From contig CP136065.1 in NCBI GenBank assembly GCA_032622095.1, positions 217,848,151 through 217,912,150 of the forward strand: a stretch of 64,000 bases of DNA. The letters run 5' to 3'. Origin of the DNA: Siphonodentalium dalli (Eukaryota > Mollusca > Scaphopoda > Gadilida > Siphonodentaliidae). The notes under the pieces were generated by a model, which was given only the letters and a program-made list of their open reading frames with translations, was not told the DNA's origin and did no database searches. Positions 23,066-33,620 of this stretch are shown in pieces. A program made the position numbers and the translations under genes. The number at the start of each line of letters is the position of its first letter. The stretch's first letter is position 1.

Positions 23066-24189
23066 TTAATTGTTTTTCATCAAGCATCTGGTCAAACTTT
23101 GAAAGCTCACGTTCTGAGATTCGAAACGTTGCAGTGACTTTGACGAGTTTTGTTTCGAAGCAACAGGCGATTTCTGTTTTGGAACAGTATGATCAACTTG
23201 CATAGATTGTTTCGGAGGAAATGCCTCAACTACAGAAGTTGCATCCATCACCTGCTCTATAGGTTCTGGAACAGGAATAATATCAGTCGCCTCAACTTGT
23301 GTTGCTAGCGATATACTGACGAGTTTGGTCTGACTCAGTGTCTGAGTGCTGGCACAAACACTTTGTTGCAGACACGATTGCTGAGTATGTGACCTTTGTA
23401 ATGGATGGTCGAATACCAACTATTTTCTTAGCATGTTTATGTGACCGATGCTTCTCAGCCTTACATGGTTCAATCGTGAATGCATAGTCCCAAGTGGGAT
23501 ATGAACGATCCATTGCAGATTGCGAACTCTGGCAGTTTGACCATTTTTTAAAGATTCGTACAATCCTTATGACCATGACCGGAAATAGAATATCGTGCAC
23601 ATATGGTTTCTTTACTTTTAAAATCTTCCTGGTTGGCCATGGCCATGCCCCTGACATTTAAAACATCGCAATTGGAACAGATGTGCTTAAATCCATCTTC
23701 ATATACCCAAAAACCTTCAATTTCGGTGGATGTTCGCATTGACTGAATGTCAGCAGATAACTACTCAAAAGAAATTTGTGTCCATCAACTGTCTTTGTAC
23801 GGATATCTGCAATTCCCTGTGGTGCTAACTCAGCCAATATATCTGACTCAGAAGAATCCGATATATCACGAGTTTTCAACACAGCTCTGCTACTAATCAA
23901 CTCTGTTCGTTGTGCAATAGATGTTAATTGCATAAGAGCGCCACTTCCTGATAAGTCCTGATCAGTTTGACATATTTAATTGTCCGGTTATGCTTTGTAG
24001 CATTTTATCAATCACAAATACAGAAGGTCTCTTGACATTCGGTTCAAAACCAAGTACTAAGTACTGAGGATAGACATCGGCATCAGTGGAACTTAGCGGG
24101 TAGTCAATTTTATGTTTGTGTTTGTTTTGAGTTGCCATATCAAAAGCAGATAATCGACAACTAGCCCAGCAGCCGCATCGGACTACCAT
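23066..24189 (-). pseudogene. LINE ORF1 (zinc-knuckle nucleic-acid-binding protein), broken
   Basis: Several minus-strand frames joined by frameshifts and stops make up an ORF1 of the jockey/CR1 type. The N-terminal part has DYPLSSTDADVYPQYLVLGF. The middle part has ILAELAPQGIADIRTKTVDG followed by YLLTFSQCEHPPKLKVFGYM, which in intact relatives is the RRM-like segment. Then come knuckle remnants (CARYSISGHGHKDCTN, where the second Cys of the CCHC is Tyr). The C-terminal part is Ser/Gln/Pro-rich. The family role is RNA binding in the LINE ribonucleoprotein. At least three frame breaks and lost cysteines make it non-functional. Confidence 0.75.
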
Positions 24190-24359
24190 TCGAATTATGG
24201 TTGGGCCAAAGACTTATATAAATTTCAGTGGTAATATGTTAAGCATTGAATGTATTGTGCGTATTTCGTATAACGTAATTCATGTTAAATCATCGAAGAC
24301 CTAGTCCACGATAGTTCAGGGTGTCCTTTCAGACCCGGTCAACTCCGAGATTTCCGAGC

Positions 24360-24640
24360 TTTAAGTGGTCGTTTGTGTGACCAAAATAGGCGGTACGAAA
24401 TAATTAATACACATCCATACTTTGGCTATGTCACTGTTGACAAGAGTTACCGACGGTATAATTTTATCAGCTGTGTTCAACTGTTCGCATAGGATTGAGA
24501 CAAGCGCTCTTATTTTACGACAAAAACGGAAGCTCTTTAGTGTTTCAAGCGAATATAAAGGGAATCCGTTTTTCTTTTCTGGAGATAAACTCCGAGATAC
24601 CCGAAAGTTTAGTTGTATCGTTGCTGTTATTATTGAACAG
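24360..24640 (+). repeat. Family D repeat, copy 1
   Basis: It starts near GGTCGTTTGTGTGACC and AAAATAGGCGGTACGAAATA and continues with AAGAGTTACCGACGG and AGCTGTGTTCAACTGTTCGC. Further copies begin at about 24955, at 27070 (interrupted by a family B element) and at 31045 (right part only). The TTAA at about 24405 is an empty-site counterpart of the family B insertion at 27112. Confidence 0.7.
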
Positions 24641-24954
24641 TTATAGCATTTGTGGCCGATCCCCCGATCGCAGAGCCCTGAATAGTTTTATTAGGACAAT
24701 CAACTGGTGTACTTGTGCAATATGGCATTGTTTTCTTCCAGAGATGCGTCATGAGAACCTTTTAATAATGTCTTCGATTCACGTTTTCGATTCAAGTTTA
24801 AATTGCCAAAGCATATTTCTCATTAATGTAATCTTATCATGTTGGCTGAAGAAGTTCTTATATTTGCAAGAGCTCTAGTTATGCGATAAATACTGGGGGT
24901 TTTGTGTTTTCAAACACCAAAAAACGGAAACGCCCTTAATTATGTGATGAATCG

Positions 24955-25350
24955 TTATTGGGTCGTTTGTGCGACCATAATAGGCCGCGAGAAATAATTA
25001 TTACACTACTGAAAAGAGTTACAGACGTCATACAATGTGATCAGCTGTGTTCAACTGTTCTCTTATTACACATTACCAGGAAATGACTAATATGGAAAGT
25101 TCTTTAGCGTTTCAAGCCCAATATAACGGGATTGTTGTTTTACTTATTCGGAGATATTGAGTGGCTCCAGTGACTCAATTCTCGATATGAACTTTGATTT
25201 CATAGCTAAAACAGTTTAAACATATATGCCGGTTTGTATACAATTGTCCCCGACAAAATCGAGGGACTATAGAGATCAGCTGTGTGCGACCGGCCGTCCG
25301 TCCCAGATCTTTTTTTCAGATATCGTCAGTAATAATCAATGAACTTAAAC
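24955..25350 (+). repeat. Family D repeat, copy 2
   Basis: TTGGGTCGTTTGTGCGACCA leads to ACTACTGAAAAGAGTTACAG, TGACTAATATGGAAAGTTCT, and further on GACCGGCCGTCCGTCCCAGA. The right end with repeated GTCCGTCC resembles the GGACGGAC block of the retroposon tails at 11 and 18 kb, so family D may be a longer retroposon. Confidence 0.65.
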
Positions 25351-25421
25351 AGTATGTGGTATGGAGGGGCTGTTCCTCAACATCTAGTAAATAAGCCTTC
25401 TACAGAATAATCAAACAAGAT

Positions 25422-25760
25422 TTCGGCAAAGAAAAGTACCTTAGTAGTGTAGATTATAAACTCGTTTCGAGTATTCTGCGAATCAGAACAAGAAACCACC
25501 ACCTCCATATTGAAACTGGATCCTGGAAGAGAATAGACTACTCTGAAAGAAACTGTACTTTATGTCTATCAGAACTGGGCGATGATTTCATGTCATACAG
25601 AAATGTCCAGTTTTACATTATCTCCGACATAAATATATCCCATCATATTTCTACCGAAATCCGAACATTATTAAATTGAGAGAACTTTTCAACTAGGGGA
25701 AAAGGAAGACGAACCATAAATCTGTCCATATTCATTAGAAGGGTTTTTTCGCTATATAGG
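25422..25760 (+). pseudogene. LINE reverse transcriptase C-terminal tail
   Basis: Plus-strand translation gives SSILRIRTRNHHLHIETGSW, then RNCTLCLSELGDDF, matching the R-x-R-[TS]-x-NH-x-L-x-IE-x-G-x-W block and the first CxxC of the knuckle in LINE polyproteins. After a break the frame resumes with NLSIFIRRVFSLYR, the usual final helix. The His and Cys of the knuckle second half are damaged (MSYRNVQFY where YHYLLTCP-type sequence is expected). At least one stop follows. It is a different LINE from the one at 16.1 kb, judging by the residues around the knuckle. Confidence 0.75.
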
Positions 25761-26534
25761 CTCTCCTGAGGCTTTCACTGACGAAATTTACCATATTCCA
25801 TCATGGGTTGTCGCACTATATATCTTTCAATTAATTTATTGCATATATACATGTATATGTACTATACACATAACTGACACATTATTTTTAATGTATATGC
25901 TAGTACAATACAATCTGCACGCATGCCCACAAAATTTATCATATTTATGTATACACATATGATATTGTTCTCTGTATATCTACATGATGATGGGCAAAAT
26001 ATATTGAATTTAATATAATGGGTCGTGGGATAATTGAACCCGGAATAAATTAGATACAAGCAGATTATGGCGTCATTCGACGGGGAAAAACACGAGGAAC
26101 AACATATCTAAAATTCACAAATGTGAAATTAAGTTGCTATTAGCTATCGATTCCAAACAGCCCTGATTGTTTTAACAGATAAGTGTGAAAATTCTTCAAT
26201 TTTCCAAATTTCAGTCACCATTTTGGCGGCCGACGGAAGCCTGATATAATAGTATAACAATAATAGAGACATATTCAGTTGTAGATATGAAATTCATTAC
26301 CAGCTATTGATCAAACTGACTGAGTGCTTATACTCTGCAGTTTGGATGACGGCCATCTTGATCACGTATTAATCCACCAGTCGCGACCCCCATGTGTCCA
26401 ACAATTATCTTCTGATACCTGATATATCAAGCAATATCATTAGCATAGTTGTTATATTTCTTCACAAAATGCACAAGGGAGCCTCTACTAATATGGCCTA
26501 TCGGCTAAAACGACGTTTAACACTAACTAAATAA
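25761..26534. other. No gene recognised
   Basis: The first part is probably the 3' UTR of the preceding LINE fragment. The remainder, with GGCGGCCGACGGAAGCC near 26227, is unassigned. Confidence 0.4.
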
Positions 26535-26870
26535 ATACACATTGAGAAAGAAGCTTTCTTGTTTTAGTTTCATTTCACGGACATCCGTTCGTAAGAATTG
26601 TGATTTCCCACTATACGCAAACAACATCCAGCGTTTATTGTGATAAATGAATCTAATCAGACTGCAATCGTTTTAAATCCCATCTATACATTTCCTGTCA
26701 TATTCAAGTATAGCAAATTACCAGTTTGGCTGCCAGATAAGTAAGAGTTCGAATTGTGTTGTAATCAACAGGCTTCCTCGCGGGATTTATTTGAGTGAAT
26801 TAAAACTCCATTCTGAGTGTATGAGTGCGTGTTACCTAATCTTACGGAAGATTATCAGGAACTAGGTTAA
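26535..26870. repeat. Dispersed repeat, partner at 22190-22560
   Basis: Same order of blocks as the partner: AAGAAGCTTTCTTGTTTTAG, TATACGCAAACAACATCCAG, GCCAGATAAGTAAGAG. It is shorter because the GTTTATTGTGATAAATGAAT block is present once. Confidence 0.7.
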
Positions 26871-27111
26871 CATACAACTTGACACAATTGCATCTATAGT
26901 ACATGTCCTTAGGCCGTAGAGCGATATAATAGACAATATGTGTCATATTATCCTGGTGGTTGAAGCAATACTTATATTTGCAAGAGCTCTAGTTATGCGA
27001 TAAATACTGTTTTGGTGTTTTCAAAAGGATAAACAAAAACGGAAACGCCCATAGTTTTGCTATGAATCGTTAAAGGGTCGTTTTGCGATCAAAATAGGTT
27101 GCACGAAATAA

Positions 27112-27558
27112 TTAAAGCCACATGGCTGTTTGCGCTCCAAAATACACATAATATTATTCGCTTTTCAATTTTTATCAGTATCGAAATAGGTCGATAAATA
27201 TCTTATCTACCTTCCTACGAGCATTATGTAACCCAAAAAGACGCATTGATGTAATGAAAAATACCACTGTGAATACGGTATTTGGGTCCCAAACAAAAAA
27301 ACGCCATTTGCGCGACATGGGACAGAAAATATAGTTCCGTGGTAGTCTATTCCTGATATGGTAGCAATAAAGAGCGTTCGTCTGACTTCAGGCGAAAAGT
27401 TGAAAACGGCTGAAAAATAGCTGTGTCATTGGTGAGTGTTTTTCAGATATATGAAGCCGGTATATCAGTAGTTCGTTTATTTATCGACATATCGTGTCCG
27501 TCGCTCCCTAAACTACGTAGAAAAAAAATGGAGGTTCCAATGAGCCATGTCCTTTTAA
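27112..27558 (+). mobile_element. Family B TTAA MITE, inserted into family D
   Basis: A full-length copy (about 447 bp) from TTAAAGCCACATGGCTG to GAGCCATGTCCTTTTAA. The flanking family D sequence continues across it: ACGAAATAATTAA before and TTAATACACTACTGAAA after. Uninterrupted family D copies at about 24405 and 25000 show the empty site. This fixes both the TTAA duplication and the order of insertion (D older than this B copy). Confidence 0.92.
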
Positions 27559-28310
27559 TACACTACTGAAAAGAGTTACCGACGTCACAGCATTTTGTTT
27601 CACCTGTTCAAATGTTCGCATAGGTTTGGGACAGGCAATGACTAATATGGAAAGCTATTTAGTGTTTCAAATCGAATATAAAGGGAATGCTGTTTGTCTT
27701 ATCAGGAGATAAATTCAGTGGCTCCATGCAGAGTCTTTCAATACTGAACTTAGATTTCATAGCTGAAAAGATTTAGCCGCATATGCCGGTTTGTATTCCC
27801 TAATTGTCCCCCGAAAAACAAACGGTAAACTATAGAGTTCCGCCGACCGTCCGTCCGTCCCAGATTGGTTTCCAAATATCGTCAGTGATAATCAATTAAA
27901 TTAAACTATATTTGGTATGTTAGTTTATCGGTTAGAGGCACATATCAAGTTCGAATTTGGATGAGAATGTGAAGACTATTTGGTTTCGTGATGATAACTT
28001 TGCTTTTAATATCAAATTGTGTTCAAATGTTATATGTTGATTACACACATGTAAATGCAGAGAGCTATGGTTCTTGTCGACTTATAATTTGCCGATTATT
28101 TTGGTTTCCGGCTGATAACGTTAGCTATAGTTTATCCGATTATTTTCAATGTGTTTAAATAGATTGCTCAAATGAAAATACAGGATCTACACCGCGGAAT
28201 TACTTGAAGTCATGGAACTTAGATATTTTTCTTCAGCGTTATGCAATAAAGAGCGTCCATTGTTAGTGTATTACTAATACGGTATGATTAAGCATTTGTC
28301 GGGAATTTAT

Positions 28311-28323
28311 GCGGGGGGGGGGG
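28311..28323. repeat. Poly(G) run
   Basis: A run of about 12 G, also present at the equivalent place in copy 2 (about 31709-31720). It predates the duplication. Confidence 0.9.
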
Positions 28324-28354
28324 GTCTATGATTTCGGTACGTGTTTTCGTGTAT

Positions 28355-28750
28355 TTAAAGCCACATGGCGGTTTGCGCTCCAAAAATTTTCTCAGTATCG
28401 AAATAGGTCGATATATATCTTAACTAAAAAAAGACGCATTGAAGTAATGAAAAATACCACTGTGAATACGGTGTTTGGGTCCCAAACAAAAAACCGCCAT
28501 TTGCGCGACATGGAACAGAAAAGGGCGTTCCGTGGTAGTCTATTCCTGATATTGTAGCAATAAAGAGCGTTTGTCTGACTTCTGGCGAAAAGTTGAAAAC
28601 GGCTGAAACATGGCTGAGACTGAGGCGAGTGTTTTTCACACACATGAAGCCGGTATATCAGTAGTTCGTGTATTTATTGACCTATCGTGTCCGTCGCTCC
28701 AAATTACGTAGAAAAAAAAATGGAGGTTCGAATGAGCCATGTCCGTTTAA
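28355..28750 (+). mobile_element. Family B TTAA MITE, present in both duplication copies
   Basis: TTAAAGCCACATGGCGG to CCATGTCCGTTTAA. The orthologous insertion in copy 2 is 31752-32134, with the same flanks (GTTTTCGTGTAT before, GTTCCACGTA after). This insertion therefore predates the segmental duplication. An internal deletion near 28400-28430 removed part of the CTACCTTTCTACGAGC region. Confidence 0.92.
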
Positions 28751-29202
28751 GTTCCACGTACCAGTATTTGGTATATTTAAGGGCATATTGACAAATTATG
28801 TAGCCAATCATGTTTGAGGTTGAAATGTGCCATATCTGTTCAAAGACAAAAAATTACTCTTGTAACAGCGCGATAACTTGTGTCTTCCAAATTGTTCGGC
28901 TATACATGTCTTACTGCGTAAACTTAATCCAAACAATAGTGAATTCAGATGCCACGCATGTTGACAACTATACTTGTTTACACCTAACATGTAATAATCG
29001 ATGCAATATCGACATCTATGTGTTATCGCGCCTGATTACGTTCCTGATTATCCGCGGAATGAGTTGTTATCCCGAATTCGACAGAGCCAGTCATCAATTT
29101 GTGTGTACTTCAATATCTAATGTTCATTGGGTAATATAATATAGTTACGCGATACCGCGTCCCGATCGAAAATAGAACTTACTCCGGAACAATTGGCGGA
29201 AG

Positions 29203-29255
29203 TATAAAAAGAGTAGGCGTGATGCGTCCTGCGTGCGAGCCGTGTAAACATTCAG
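29203..29255 (+). promoter_or_regulatory. Possible TATA-type core promoter (duplication copy 1)
   Basis: TATAAAAAG at 29203-29211 follows GAACAATTGGCGGAAG. About 30-45 bp downstream lies CATTCAGTTTTACAGTTCGG, which could hold an initiator. The same arrangement is kept in copy 2 (TATAAAAAG at 33568-33576). The CG-rich run upstream (TACGCGATACCGCGTCCCGA) differs from the AT-rich surroundings. It could be the promoter of an LTR or an unannotated transcript, but no PBS or second LTR was found. Confidence 0.35.
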
Positions 29256-29741
29256 TTTTACAGTTCGGTCGAACTTAACTTATTGATTCAAAGTTTATGG
29301 TACAGATTGGGTATTTTCGTTGAGTTAAATTTAGGTCAAATTAACTTTTTGTCAACTGCTTAGTTCAATATCAGGCTCATTGTTTCTACCATGTAGGTTT
29401 ATTTATGTAGGTGAAATCTTTCCCCGCACACACACCGACGTGACATTTCGTATCTGCCAAAACCAACGAAAAATCTTCCAGTGAAATAGCAGGGACCGGA
29501 AATACAGATCGTGCAGAATAGACCTGTATGTACCAAAGTTCCACCCCAAGTCGATAGCTCGAGCGGAAACGGCAATGTTAACCTTTAACTGGACAAGGGA
29601 CCACTGATAGGTTATAACGATTACCTGTTAAATTATATATGGATGTCATTATTCATTCCTGTTCAAAAGGTCCTGCTAATTTGAAATGAAGTTTGTGGGT
29701 TCTGCTAAACAGCTATAATGATGTAGGGCGAACTGATGCTG

Positions 29742-29967
29742 TTAACCCATTGAGTGCCAGGTCAGATTTTTGTATCAACCCATATACCCTGTGCCAATGC
29801 ATTCTCTTATATATGCGAGTCGACCATAGGTCGCCTCGCATATATAAGAGAATGCATTGGCCTAACTATTTTTTGTTTTACATTATTATATTTTATTATA
29901 TTCTTTAACAGACTTCTTGTGTAGGTTTAGGGCCGATTAGATCGGCCCCTGGCACTCAAAGGGTTAA
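29742..29967 (+). mobile_element. E1 piggyBac-type MITE with hairpin, copy 1
   Basis: TTAA at both ends. The left terminus is CCCATTGAGTGCCAGG and the right terminus CCTGGCACTCAAAGGG, a clear inverted repeat starting with CCC as in piggyBac elements. A 67-bp hairpin fills 29794-29860: the 26-bp arms begin CCAATGCATTCTC and pair perfectly, around a centre with GACC and GGTC. Second-copy sequence at the same place carries a family A element instead (34181). It encodes no protein. Confidence 0.93.
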
Positions 29968-30064
29968 GAAGAAATATCGTTATTTTCGCGGTGTTTTGCT
30001 GATCTGAACGAATCGTGGAAATTATGTGTATAAAACATTAAAAACATATATTTTATAAAATAGT

Positions 30065-30323
30065 TTAACCCTTTGAGTGCCAGGGGCCGATATTATCGGC
30101 CCTAAACCTACACAATAAGTATGTTAAAGAATATAATAAAATATATTAAAATTGTAAAAAAAATTGTAAAAAAAAAAAAAACAATAATTTTTTTTTTTTT
30201 TAATCCAATGCATTCTCTTATATATGCGAGGCGACATATGGTCGACTCGCCTATATAACAGAATGCATTGGCACAGGGTATATGGGTTGATACAAAAATC
30301 GGACCTGGCACTCAAAGGGTTAA
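30065..30323 (-). mobile_element. E1 piggyBac-type MITE with hairpin, copy 2
   Basis: TTAACCCTTTGAGTGCCAG to CTGGCACTCAAAGGGTTAA. The hairpin lies at 30205-30271 with two mismatches (CTATATAACAG for the usual TATATAAGAG). A long A/T run near 30160-30200 separates the left end from the hairpin. Duplication copy 2 has an uninterrupted TAGTTTAATATC at 34772-34782, the exact empty site. Confidence 0.95.
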
Positions 30324-30651
30324 TATCTAATATTGAAAATAACAAATCAAGTAAACATATTGAAAATAACAATATAGAAGTTTCAAGAAATCTATGGACG
30401 TGACACAACAGTCACTAATCAAACTTATTTATAAAGGTTCAACATCTATATCCACATGTCACTCATATGTCACCAGTATGTGACAGTAGTATATATGAGG
30501 TCCTTACAATTGTTCCTTATAAAATTTTCAAATATCATAGGGCTAAAACCTCAATGCGATACGTGCTTTGCGTACGCAGTCCAGCGGTGGTCCATTCCGA
30601 TGCGCAGCATATTACGCCATCATGGTCCGTCCAGCAATGGTGAAGCTGGTT

Positions 30652-31044
30652 TTAAAGGCACGTGATGCCTTAGTTGTCGAAAATATTCATATTTGTTCCA
30701 ATCACCGTCAACAGAAAAACATTAAAACGCATTATGTAACCGAAAAAGACGCAATTGAAGTAATGCAAAATACCACTGTGAATATGGTATTTGGGTCCCA
30801 AACAAAAAACGCCATTTGCGCGACATGGAACAGAAAAGATAGTTCCGTGATAGTCTATTCCTGATATGGTAGCAATAAAGAGCGTTCGTCTGAATTCAGG
30901 CAAAAAGTTGAAAACGGCTGAAAAATGGCTGAGACTGAGGCGAGTGTTTTTCACACACATGAATCCGGTATATCAATAGTTCGTTTATTTATCGATATAT
31001 CGTGTCCGTCGCTCCAAACTACGTAGACAAAACTTGGAGGTTAA
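30652..31044 (+). mobile_element. Chimeric A/B element at the duplication junction
   Basis: Starts as family A (TTAAAGGCACGTGATGCCTT, then GAAAATATTCATATTTG) for about 75 bp. It switches near 30728 to the interior of family B (ACGCATTATGTAACCGAAAA) and runs to AACTTGGAGGTTAA. The left end is a normal family A end. The right end lacks the B terminus (CCATGTCCG) yet still stops at TTAA. It sits exactly between the two copies of the tandem duplication. Confidence 0.75.
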
Positions 31045-31751
31045 TATGGAAAGCTATTTAGTGTTTCAAATCGAATATAAAGGGAATGCTGTTTTTCTTA
31101 TCAGGAGATAAATTCAGTGGCTCCAGCGACTTTCAATACTGAACCTAGATTTCATAGCTGAAAAGATTTAGCCGCATGTGCCGGTTTGTATTCCCTAATT
31201 GTCCCCCGAAAAAACAAACGGTAAACTATAGAGTTCCGCCGACCGTCCGTCCGTCCCAGATTGGTTTCCAAATATCGTCAGTGATATGCAATGAAATTAA
31301 ACAAAATTTGGTATGTTAGTTTATCGGTTAGAGGCACATATCAAGTTCGAATTTGGATGAGAATGTGAAGACTATTTGGTTTCGTGATGATTACTTTGCT
31401 TTTAATATCAATTTTTTTTCAAATGTTATATGTGGATTACACACATGTAAATTCAGAGAGCTATGGTCCTTGTCGACTTATAATTTGCCGATAATTTTGG
31501 TTTCCGGCTGATAACGTTAGCTATAGTTTATCCGATTATTTTCAATGTGTTTATATAGATTGCTCAAATGAATATACAGGATCTACGCCGCGGAATTACT
31601 TGAAGTCATGGAACTTAGATATTTTTCTTCAGCATTATGCAACAAAGAGCGTCCATTATTAGTGTATTACTAATACGGTATGATTAAGCGTTTGTCGGGA
31701 ATTTATGCGGGGGGGGGGGGGTCTATGAATTCTGTACGTGTTTTCGTGTAT

Positions 31752-32134
31752 TTAAAGCCACATGGCGGTTTGCGCTCCAAAATACACATAATATTCGCTT
31801 TTTAATGTTTCTCAGTATTGAAATGGGTGGATAAATATCTTAACTAAAAATAGACGCATTGAAGTAATGAAAAATACCACTGTGAATACGGTGTTTGGGT
31901 ACCAAACAAAAAACCGCCATTTGCGCGACATGGAACAGAAAAGGGCGTTCCGTGGCTGTCTATTACTGATATTGTAGCAATAAAGAGCGTTTGTCTTACT
32001 TCTGGCGAAAAGATGAAAACGGCTTAAAAATGGCTGTGACTTTGGCGAGTGTTTCAGATATTTAAAGCTGGTATATCAATAGTTCGTTTATTTATCGACA
32101 TGATTGGGGGTTCGAATGAGCCATGTCCGTTTAA
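31752..32134 (+). mobile_element. Family B TTAA MITE, duplicate of 28355-28750
   Basis: Same insertion as in copy 1, with independent small deletions (the region ATTTATCGACATG runs straight into ATTGGGGGTTCGAATGAG). Its left end TTAAAGCCACATGGCGG and right end CCATGTCCGTTTAA are intact. Confidence 0.92.
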
Positions 32135-32351
32135 GTTCCACGTAGCAGTATTTCGTATATGTATGGGCATATTGACAAATTATGTAGCCAATCATGTTTG
32201 AGGTTGAAATGTGCCATATCTGTTCAAAGACAAAAAAAGTACTATAACGCTCTTGTAACAGCGCGATAACATGTGTCTTCCAAATTGTTCGGCTATACAT
32301 GTCTAACTGCGTAAACTTAATCCAAACAATAGTGAACTCGGATGCCACGTA

Positions 32352-33315
32352 CAGGGATGTGGCTAGAGGGTCTCCGCTGGGGGGGGGGTGTCCACCTTGG
32401 GAATTTCCAACTGCAACCCCCCCCCCTTGAGTCGGAATCACACCAACACAACTTTTTGCATAATTCCATTTGCACCCCCCCCCCCCCCCCCCCTTTGAGT
32501 CGGAATCGCACCAACACAACTTGTTTTGCATAATTCCATTTGCACCCCCCTTGTACCTCATGCTCAGGCCTAATTTCCTATATATTCATAAGCCATGCTT
32601 CTATTTTCCCAGTATGAGAACATTAAGATATTTTAACCTGAAAATTGCCCCAAAAAACAACTAGTGATCTAATTCCAGACAAATGCACACAGCTACCGAC
32701 AACAGACCAGGAAACACCGGGCCGACCATGGTTGTTTGGCCCGGTGTGAGAAATTTTTGAAAACTATATACAAGAAAATCGCAAATCCTATCATCTAGAC
32801 TGGCCTCAACTGAAGCTTTCCTAGTGTTTGAAATTTCAAACCTCATGCTCCCCCTCAGGTTGGAAAATTCTTCAACTGATGACCATTTATGTCTACAAGT
32901 TTGACCAAATGTAGTAAAATATTGTTTTGCTAAACTAATTAGCAGTTTTGTATTGGCCATGTGGATGGGGCAATGAAATCTGAACAAGAAAATCGCAAAA
33001 TCATAACATCTAGACTAGCCTCAAGCCTTCCTACTATTGGAAATTTCAAACCCTACACCCCCATATAGGTTGGAAAATTTCCAACTGATGACCATTCCAA
33101 TGACAATGTTGACCAATTGTATGACAATATTGTTATCTTAAATTAACTAGAAGTTTTTGACTGGCCACGGGGAGGGACCAGGACACAAGCTTTCCAAGTG
33201 TTGGAAATTTCCAACCTGTCACCCCCCTAAGGTTGGAAAATTTCCAACTGATGTCCATTTCTGTCAAAATTTTGGACCAAAAATAGGAACATATGCATAT
33301 CTAGCCACATCCCTG
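32352..33315. mobile_element. Non-autonomous hAT-like element
   Basis: The ends CAGGGATGTGGCTAGA and TCTAGCCACATCCCTG are a perfect 16-bp inverted repeat. The eight flanking bases are GCCACGTA and ACCACGCA, and the equivalent uninterrupted site in duplication copy 1 reads GCCACGCA, so an 8-bp duplication with two later changes is likely, as for hAT. Inside are poly(C)/poly(G) runs with a duplicated block ending GAGTCGGAATCACACCAACA, a short palindrome ACACCGGGCC/GGCCCGGTGT, and two to three diverged copies of a roughly 210-bp unit (GTTGGAAAATT, CAACTGATGACCATT). Frames crossing it, up to 157 codons, are low-complexity and not genes. Confidence 0.85.
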
Positions 33316-33567
33316 ACCACGCATGTTGACAAATATACTTGTTTACAACTAACATGTAATAATCGATGTAATATCGACCTCTAGGTGTGATCGCGCCTCA
33401 TTACATTCCTGATTATCCGCGGAATGGTTTGTTATCCCGAATTCGACAGAGCTAGTCATCAATTTGTGTGTACCTCAATTGCTAATGTTCAGTGGGTAAT
33501 ATAATATAGTTACGCGATACCGCGTCCCGATCGAAAATAGAACATACTCAGGAACAATTGGCGGAAG

Positions 33568-33620
33568 TATAAAAAGAGTAGGCGTGATTCGTCCTTCGTG
33601 CGAGCCGTGTAAACATTCAG
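33568..33620 (+). promoter_or_regulatory. Possible TATA-type core promoter (duplication copy 2)
   Basis: TATAAAAAG with the same upstream GGAACAATTGGCGGAAG and the downstream CATTCAGTTTTACAGTTCGG as in copy 1 at 29203. Conservation after duplication is not evidence of function, because both copies are similar throughout. Confidence 0.35.

Larger units (their letters stand above)
21150..24345 (-). mobile_element. Degenerate non-LTR retrotransposon with its centre deleted
   Basis: Read on the minus strand this has the order expected of a LINE. A 5' segment (24190-24345) repeated at 19640 is followed by an ORF1 with zinc-knuckle features (24189-23066), about 1.3 kb with nothing recognisable, an RT C-terminus (21690-21442), and a 3' end with AATAAAATATCCTATCCTAT. 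The last is a TATCC simple-repeat tail typical of several LINE clades. Endonuclease and RT palm motifs are missing and all frames are broken. It may instead be two LINE fragments in the same orientation. Part of the centre (22190-22560) is a separate repeat. Confidence 0.6.
27648..30651 (+). repeat. Tandem segmental duplication, copy 1
   Basis: From GACTAATATGGAAAGC to CCAGCAATGGTGAAGCTGGT this segment is collinear with 31045-35096. Shared features are the right part of family D, a long G run, a family B MITE, a TATA-containing block and the TTCAAGAAATCTATG region. Differences are almost all transposon insertions: this copy has E1 elements at 29742 and 30065, and the other has a hAT-like element and a family A element. 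Point divergence is low by eye. No host gene is recognised. Confidence 0.9.

Noticed and set aside
28309-28645. Recurrent 70-100-codon frames (also at 10468, 13938, 30568, 48688, 52353)
   Set aside because: All fall inside family B MITEs and recur in every copy on either strand with stops at different places. No sign of purifying selection.
32088-32561. 157-codon minus-strand frame
   Set aside because: It crosses the boundary of the hAT-like element and its poly(G)/poly(C) runs, and the product is mostly Gly-rich low complexity. It is not a gene.
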